A stretch of 64,000 nt of DNA, from positions 45,749 through 109,748 of the forward strand of contig JAIUOO010000018.1 of NCBI GenBank assembly GCA_020161695.1, given 5' to 3'. The notes under the pieces are model-generated. The model did no database searches. It had not been told where the DNA came from and saw nothing but the letters and a program-made list of their open reading frames with translations. Each line of letters begins with the position of its first letter. The first letter of the stretch is position 1. Positions 61,253 to 64,000 of the stretch are shown piece by piece. The position numbers and the translations under genes are program-made. The stretch comes from Pseudomonadota bacterium. Its GTDB lineage: Bacteria > Pseudomonadota > Alphaproteobacteria > Rhizobiales > Phreatobacteraceae.

Positions 61253-63228
61253 GCGTCCTGCGCATCCTCGTAAAACACCGCGATCAGGGCTGCGATGAGC
61301 TCATGCTGGCGCGCATAGGGCATATCCGTGAGCAAACCGAAGCCGTCTAAAACCGTTGCAACTGCCTTGGCGACTTGCTCGCGATGCGCGGTTTCCTCGC
61401 GAGCTGCTTTCGAGTTGCTGACGGGGGCTAAAGGTAGCTGGTTCCGGTCCAGAGCAATAACGCCGTCACGTCGGGCCGTGGCGGCCTCAAGGGATGTCTT
61501 GAAGACGCTGACCACGGGGGGCAGGTCGTCTGACTGGTGGCGGGCCTTCTCCCACATGCTCGCCGCGAAACGGTCGAGCTTAGTCGCGCGCTCCGCGCTC
61601 TGGATTTTCTTTAATTCTTCGCGGATTTCGTCTCCCAAGCCCTTATGGGTGTTCGCCAGCTGCCGAAGCGATCGGTGCACCCAATTGGACACGATTTGGT
61701 AGTGTGGATGAGCGAAATTAAACGACTCCCGGTCGATGTTGAGCGCGGCATCCAAGCCTTGGCTCACGAAGACCTCGGACGTGATCTGGCGCAAGCGCGT
61801 TTGCTCGGACACCTGGTATCGCATAAAGGTGTCGTCGAAGATTGCGTTGCTCGCTCCATTGATGCGGACAAGAACGCCGTTGTTTTCCTTCGGGACAATT
61901 CTGTTGTTCCAAAACAGGTAGCTTTCAAAGGTTAGATCGCCCCCGCGCAGATCCGGATGCACTTTTTCGAGGTTTGGGCGGTACGAGCCAACGAACAGCA
62001 TGGTGCGAGTAAATGACTTCGTACGTCCTGGCCAGAACGTGAAACTGATTGGACGGTGAAGCTCGACTTGGTCGACGAAAACCCTAAAGCCGCCGGCAGG
62101 GTCATCAGCACCAGCTTTCAAGCCCAGCTTCTCCCGAACCGTCTGGTCAGGCGCCAACTCGACAGGTGCTGCTCGCCCTCGGCCTGTGTTGGACAGCTGA
62201 AATACCATCACGCCGTCATTGGCGCCGAGGTCGAACGGGTGTTTTTCAAGATAAGGCACTGGGGAGGCAAGGCTCAGCGTCCAGAGCATCGACAGATAGG
62301 TATCAAGTGTCCTTCCGAGCTCGGGCCGCTCAGTGAATTCGGTCTGGTCTGAGACTGCCTTGAACAGCGCCTGGAAGCGCGTCAGTGGATCGTCGTGCGG
62401 TTGCCAGGGCAGATTCGGTGCCACCGTGAACGGGGCGCCCTCGTTCTGCGCATCTGCCGCGATATAACCGCTGTGCCACGGCGGCGGCGGTTCGGGCTCG
62501 TCCCCGGGACTGCCGTTCTTCTCCGATTGCCGCTGCCACACGTCGAGGGAGCGAAGAATATTCTGCGCCCGAGGCCGGACTGCCTTTAGAATGATTTCGG
62601 TCCCATGCGAGTCTTTGTCCTCAGCTGCGACTGAGATAACATGGACGCTACCGGAGTCGAACTTTCCGTCCGCTGGAAGCTCTTCCTCATTGTAAGTCTT
62701 CAGCACTACATCAGCGAAAAGGCGGTGTTCAGCCCCCTCGACCTTGGTGATGATCTGGAAGTGGGAGGTGAGCTGATTGACCGAAAACAGGCCAATCCCA
62801 ATTTTGCCGATCAGCTTGCGGCCTTTTCTCGACAAGTTGGGATTGCTGTCATCGGTGGTGCCGACGATGGCACCGATCGAGGTGCGTTTGGAGCTGCCAC
62901 CGATGTGATGAATAAGCCGAGCTAGCGCCTCGGCATCCATGCCCCGCCCATTATCTCGAATCCGGATTTCGCGAAACCGCGGGGCGTCTGTTTCGATCAC
63001 CACCTCGGTAGCGTCGGCATCATAGGCGTTGGAGATTAGTTCGCGCAGTGCGGACGACGGCTGGCGGTAAATGCCATCGGTGATCCGAGCCAAGACCCGA
63101 TCGTCGGTTCGCAGCTTTGAAACGGCAGGAATGCCACTTGTTCGGCCTTCCACGATCTTGGCGATAAACTCACGCTCGCCCGGTACAATGTCCGGCCGCT
63201 CAGGAGCCTCTAGATTGCCCTCAGCCAT
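61249..63228 (-). CDS. GHKL (Hsp90/MutL/MORC-like) ATPase
   Basis: A 659-residue protein with an N-terminal histidine-kinase/Hsp90-like ATPase domain: N box 'LRELISNAYDADATEVVIET' (61-80), G1 'IRDNGRGMDAEALARLIHHI' (90-109) and G2 'KLIGKIGIGLFSVNQLTSHF' (138-157). A middle domain follows ('GGDLTFESYLFWNNRIVPKE', 'LNIDRESFNFAHPHYQIVSN') and a helical C-terminus. There is no kinase His-box or receiver. GHKL ATPases of this build occur in restriction-modification and defence neighbourhoods. ATG at 63228 is preferred to 63243 or 63261. Divergent from vsr with a 64-base gap, and coupled to the 412-residue unknown protein. Confidence 0.85.
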   Translation of the reverse strand: MAEGNLEAPERPDIVPGEREFIAKIVEGRTSGIPAVSKLRTDDRVLARITDGIYRQPSSALRELISNAYDADATEVVIETDAPRFREIRIRDNGRGMDAEALARLIHHIGGSSKRTSIGAIVGTTDDSNPNLSRKGRKLIGKIGIGLFSVNQLTSHFQIITKVEGAEHRLFADVVLKTYNEEELPADGKFDSGSVHVISVAAEDKDSHGTEIILKAVRPRAQNILRSLDVWQRQSEKNGSPGDEPEPPPPWHSGYIAADAQNEGAPFTVAPNLPWQPHDDPLTRFQALFKAVSDQTEFTERPELGRTLDTYLSMLWTLSLASPVPYLEKHPFDLGANDGVMVFQLSNTGRGRAAPVELAPDQTVREKLGLKAGADDPAGGFRVFVDQVELHRPISFTFWPGRTKSFTRTMLFVGSYRPNLEKVHPDLRGGDLTFESYLFWNNRIVPKENNGVLVRINGASNAIFDDTFMRYQVSEQTRLRQITSEVFVSQGLDAALNIDRESFNFAHPHYQIVSNWVHRSLRQLANTHKGLGDEIREELKKIQSAERATKLDRFAASMWEKARHQSDDLPPVVSVFKTSLEAATARRDGVIALDRNQLPLAPVSNSKAAREETAHREQVAKAVATVLDGFGLLTDMPYARQHELIAALIAVFYEDAQDA

Positions 63229-63292
63229 TCCCCCGCCGATGATCATCTGTCGCCAACCCAACCCTACCTGCTTCTAGCGGCGTTTCAAACCT

Positions 63293-63736
63293 ATGGTTGA
63301 GATTGATCCTGAGCGCAGCGCCCAAATGTCAAAAATTCGCTCCGTCAACACCCGGCCGGAGCTAGCCGTGCGAAGGGCGTTGCATGCTAGGGGTTTTCGC
63401 TTCCGGCTTCACCGGAAAGATCTCCCGGGCAAGCCGGATATCGTGCTGTCCCGATATCGGGCAGCGGTTTTCGTCCATGGCTGCTTCTGGCATCAGCACC
63501 CGATGTGCCGACTGGCCTCCTGGCCGAAATCCAGGACTGAATACTGGGGCCCCAAGCTTGGCCGCAATGTCAAACGCGACGCCCTAACGGCGCATCAGCT
63601 TCAGGAGCTCGGCTGGCGGCCGATCGTCGTCTGGGAGTGTGACACGCGATCTCCTGAACGTCTGGCTGCCCGCATGGAGGAACTCACGTCTGAAATCCTC
63701 GGTGCCTCGCACGACATCAGTAAAGGGAAAGCTTAG
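63293..63736 (+). CDS. vsr: Very-short-patch repair endonuclease Vsr
   Basis: A 147-residue Vsr endonuclease that nicks next to T:G mismatches arising by deamination of 5-methylcytosine. 'AQMSKIRSVNTRPELAVRRA' (11-30) and 'LPGKPDIVLSRYRAAVFVHG' (44-63, catalytic Asp49 and His62 region), followed by 'CFWHQHPMC' and 'EYWGPKLGRNVKRD', are the family blocks with zinc Cys/His. Its presence with the methyltransferase is the standard pairing. ATG or GTG start at 63293. The stop lies almost on that of the convergent HNH remnant. Confidence 0.95.
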   Translation: MVEIDPERSAQMSKIRSVNTRPELAVRRALHARGFRFRLHRKDLPGKPDIVLSRYRAAVFVHGCFWHQHPMCRLASWPKSRTEYWGPKLGRNVKRDALTAHQLQELGWRPIVVWECDTRSPERLAARMEELTSEILGASHDISKGKA

Positions 63737-63873
63737 GTGCCGCCTCGCTCGCCAGAGTGCGTATCGTCGTACCAAACGCCGTAAAAGTTTGAGGCTTGGT
63801 CGTGCCGGGAGGACTTATCACGGTTGCAGGGTCCGCAGAGCAGCTGAAGGTTTGTCACGTCGTTAATTCCGCC
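63733..63873 (-). pseudogene. C-terminal remnant of an HNH endonuclease
   Basis: Forty-six residues of minus-strand frame end at TAA (63733-63735). They read 'GGINDVTNLQLLCGPCNRDK', then 'SSRHDQASNFYGVWYDD' and a short tail. 'D-x-x-N-L-Q-L-L-C-x-x-C-N' is the second half of the HNH nuclease core; the first half with the D/E-H-I-x-P metal site should lie upstream. Instead, the next base (63874) begins sequence that looks like an IS3-family end. So the gene appears interrupted and inactive. It overlaps the vsr stop by 4 bases and was probably the nuclease of the cassette. Confidence 0.65.
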
Positions 63874-64000
63874 TGACCTGAGACCCTCTTCTCCTCCGGT
63901 TTGAGGGAGAGTCCTGAGTTTCGCTTCTGGCCTTAGGCGGCCTGTCTTTCCAGCGTAGCTTTCATTGCGAACTCGGCCGGCGGCATGTTGCCGAGCGCCG
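63874..64000 (-). mobile_element. Right end of an IS3-family insertion sequence (continues past window)
   Basis: Minus-strand bases 63998-63933 encode 'ALGNMPPAEFAMKATLERQA' plus Ala and TAA, the C-terminal signature of IS3-family OrfB transposases (S/A-L-G-N-x-x-P-x-E-F). After the stop, about 59 bases run to TGACCTGAGACCC (63874-63886), taken as the terminal inverted repeat. The inner part and other end lie outside the window. The junction falls exactly at a codon boundary of the HNH frame. Confidence 0.65.

Noticed and set aside
63733..64000. Continuous minus-strand frame running from the HNH remnant to the window edge
   Set aside because: Beyond 63873 the frame overlaps the transposase tail in another frame and its residues have no HNH features, so it is read as a shadow of the IS, not as the nuclease N-terminus.

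Overview
The window is high-GC chromosomal DNA (roughly two-thirds G+C by eye) from an alphaproteobacterium, most likely of the order Hyphomicrobiales (Rhizobiales). The support is the hisB-DUF2628-hisH-hisA-hisF block, DUF2585 beside hslU/hslV, a C4-pathway hemA behind an FNR/FixK-type box, a Cpa/Tad pilus locus, paired DUF2336 proteins, an ScfR-type regulator and an intracellular PHA depolymerase. The genus cannot be fixed from the sequence alone. Almost all of the window is compact, with many 4-base ATGA/GTGA overlaps between genes.

Layout. 1-2.9 kb: the end of a DUF2778 peptidoglycan-type enzyme, a DUF423 protein, an MFS carrier and a small membrane protein. 2.95-14 kb: the Tad/Flp pilus locus. 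The pilin, cpaA, cpaB, cpaC, a shortened cpaD, cpaE, cpaF, tadB and tadC lie on the minus strand; an N-domain-only CpaC-like protein and two TadE-like pseudopilins diverge on the plus strand. 14-20.6 kb: glycerol catabolism (glpD with a flavoprotein, divergent glpK), an ScfR-like regulator and a LuxR-type regulator with a degenerate receiver. 20.8-25.6 kb: YARHG and M15 proteins, hslU, DUF2585, hslV with a candidate heat-shock promoter, and a CxCC protein. 25.7-30 kb: the histidine operon extended by a LysE exporter and a DUF1810 protein. 30-37.3 kb: sugar and nucleoside kinases, the gnd-gntK pair, an HpcH/HpaI aldolase with ribokinase, and an ABC-2 exporter with a TrpF-like protein encoded between its ATPase and permease. 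37.5-49.4 kb: PHA depolymerase, acetyltransferase and regulator, glycosyltransferase, infC with an ATT start, class II aldolase, hemA, two DUF2336 proteins and a GT2. 49.5-58.4 kb: ppdK, meaB, an MFS carrier and three cell-wall enzymes (SleB-like, MepA, L,D-transpeptidase).

At 58.5 kb a tRNA-Ser(GGA) gene marks a sharp change. DNA to its right has visibly lower GC and different codon use, and carries a DNA-modification/defence cassette: a 5-methylcytosine methyltransferase, a protein of unknown function translationally coupled to a large GHKL ATPase, and a Vsr endonuclease. These are followed by the tail of an HNH nuclease gene that appears to be cut by an IS3-family element at the right edge. 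This cassette is the best candidate for an unusual system here. GHKL (MutL/MORC-like) ATPases next to 5mC methylases and Vsr are a recognised theme, but the unknown partner and the broken HNH gene deserve attention. Other points of interest are a CpaD without its central region, a TrpF homologue lacking its conserved arginine inside an ABC operon, and several well-formed regulatory sites (FNR box at hemA, RpoH-like promoter at hslV, repeated TTCGTTAA boxes near pilus and cell-wall genes).
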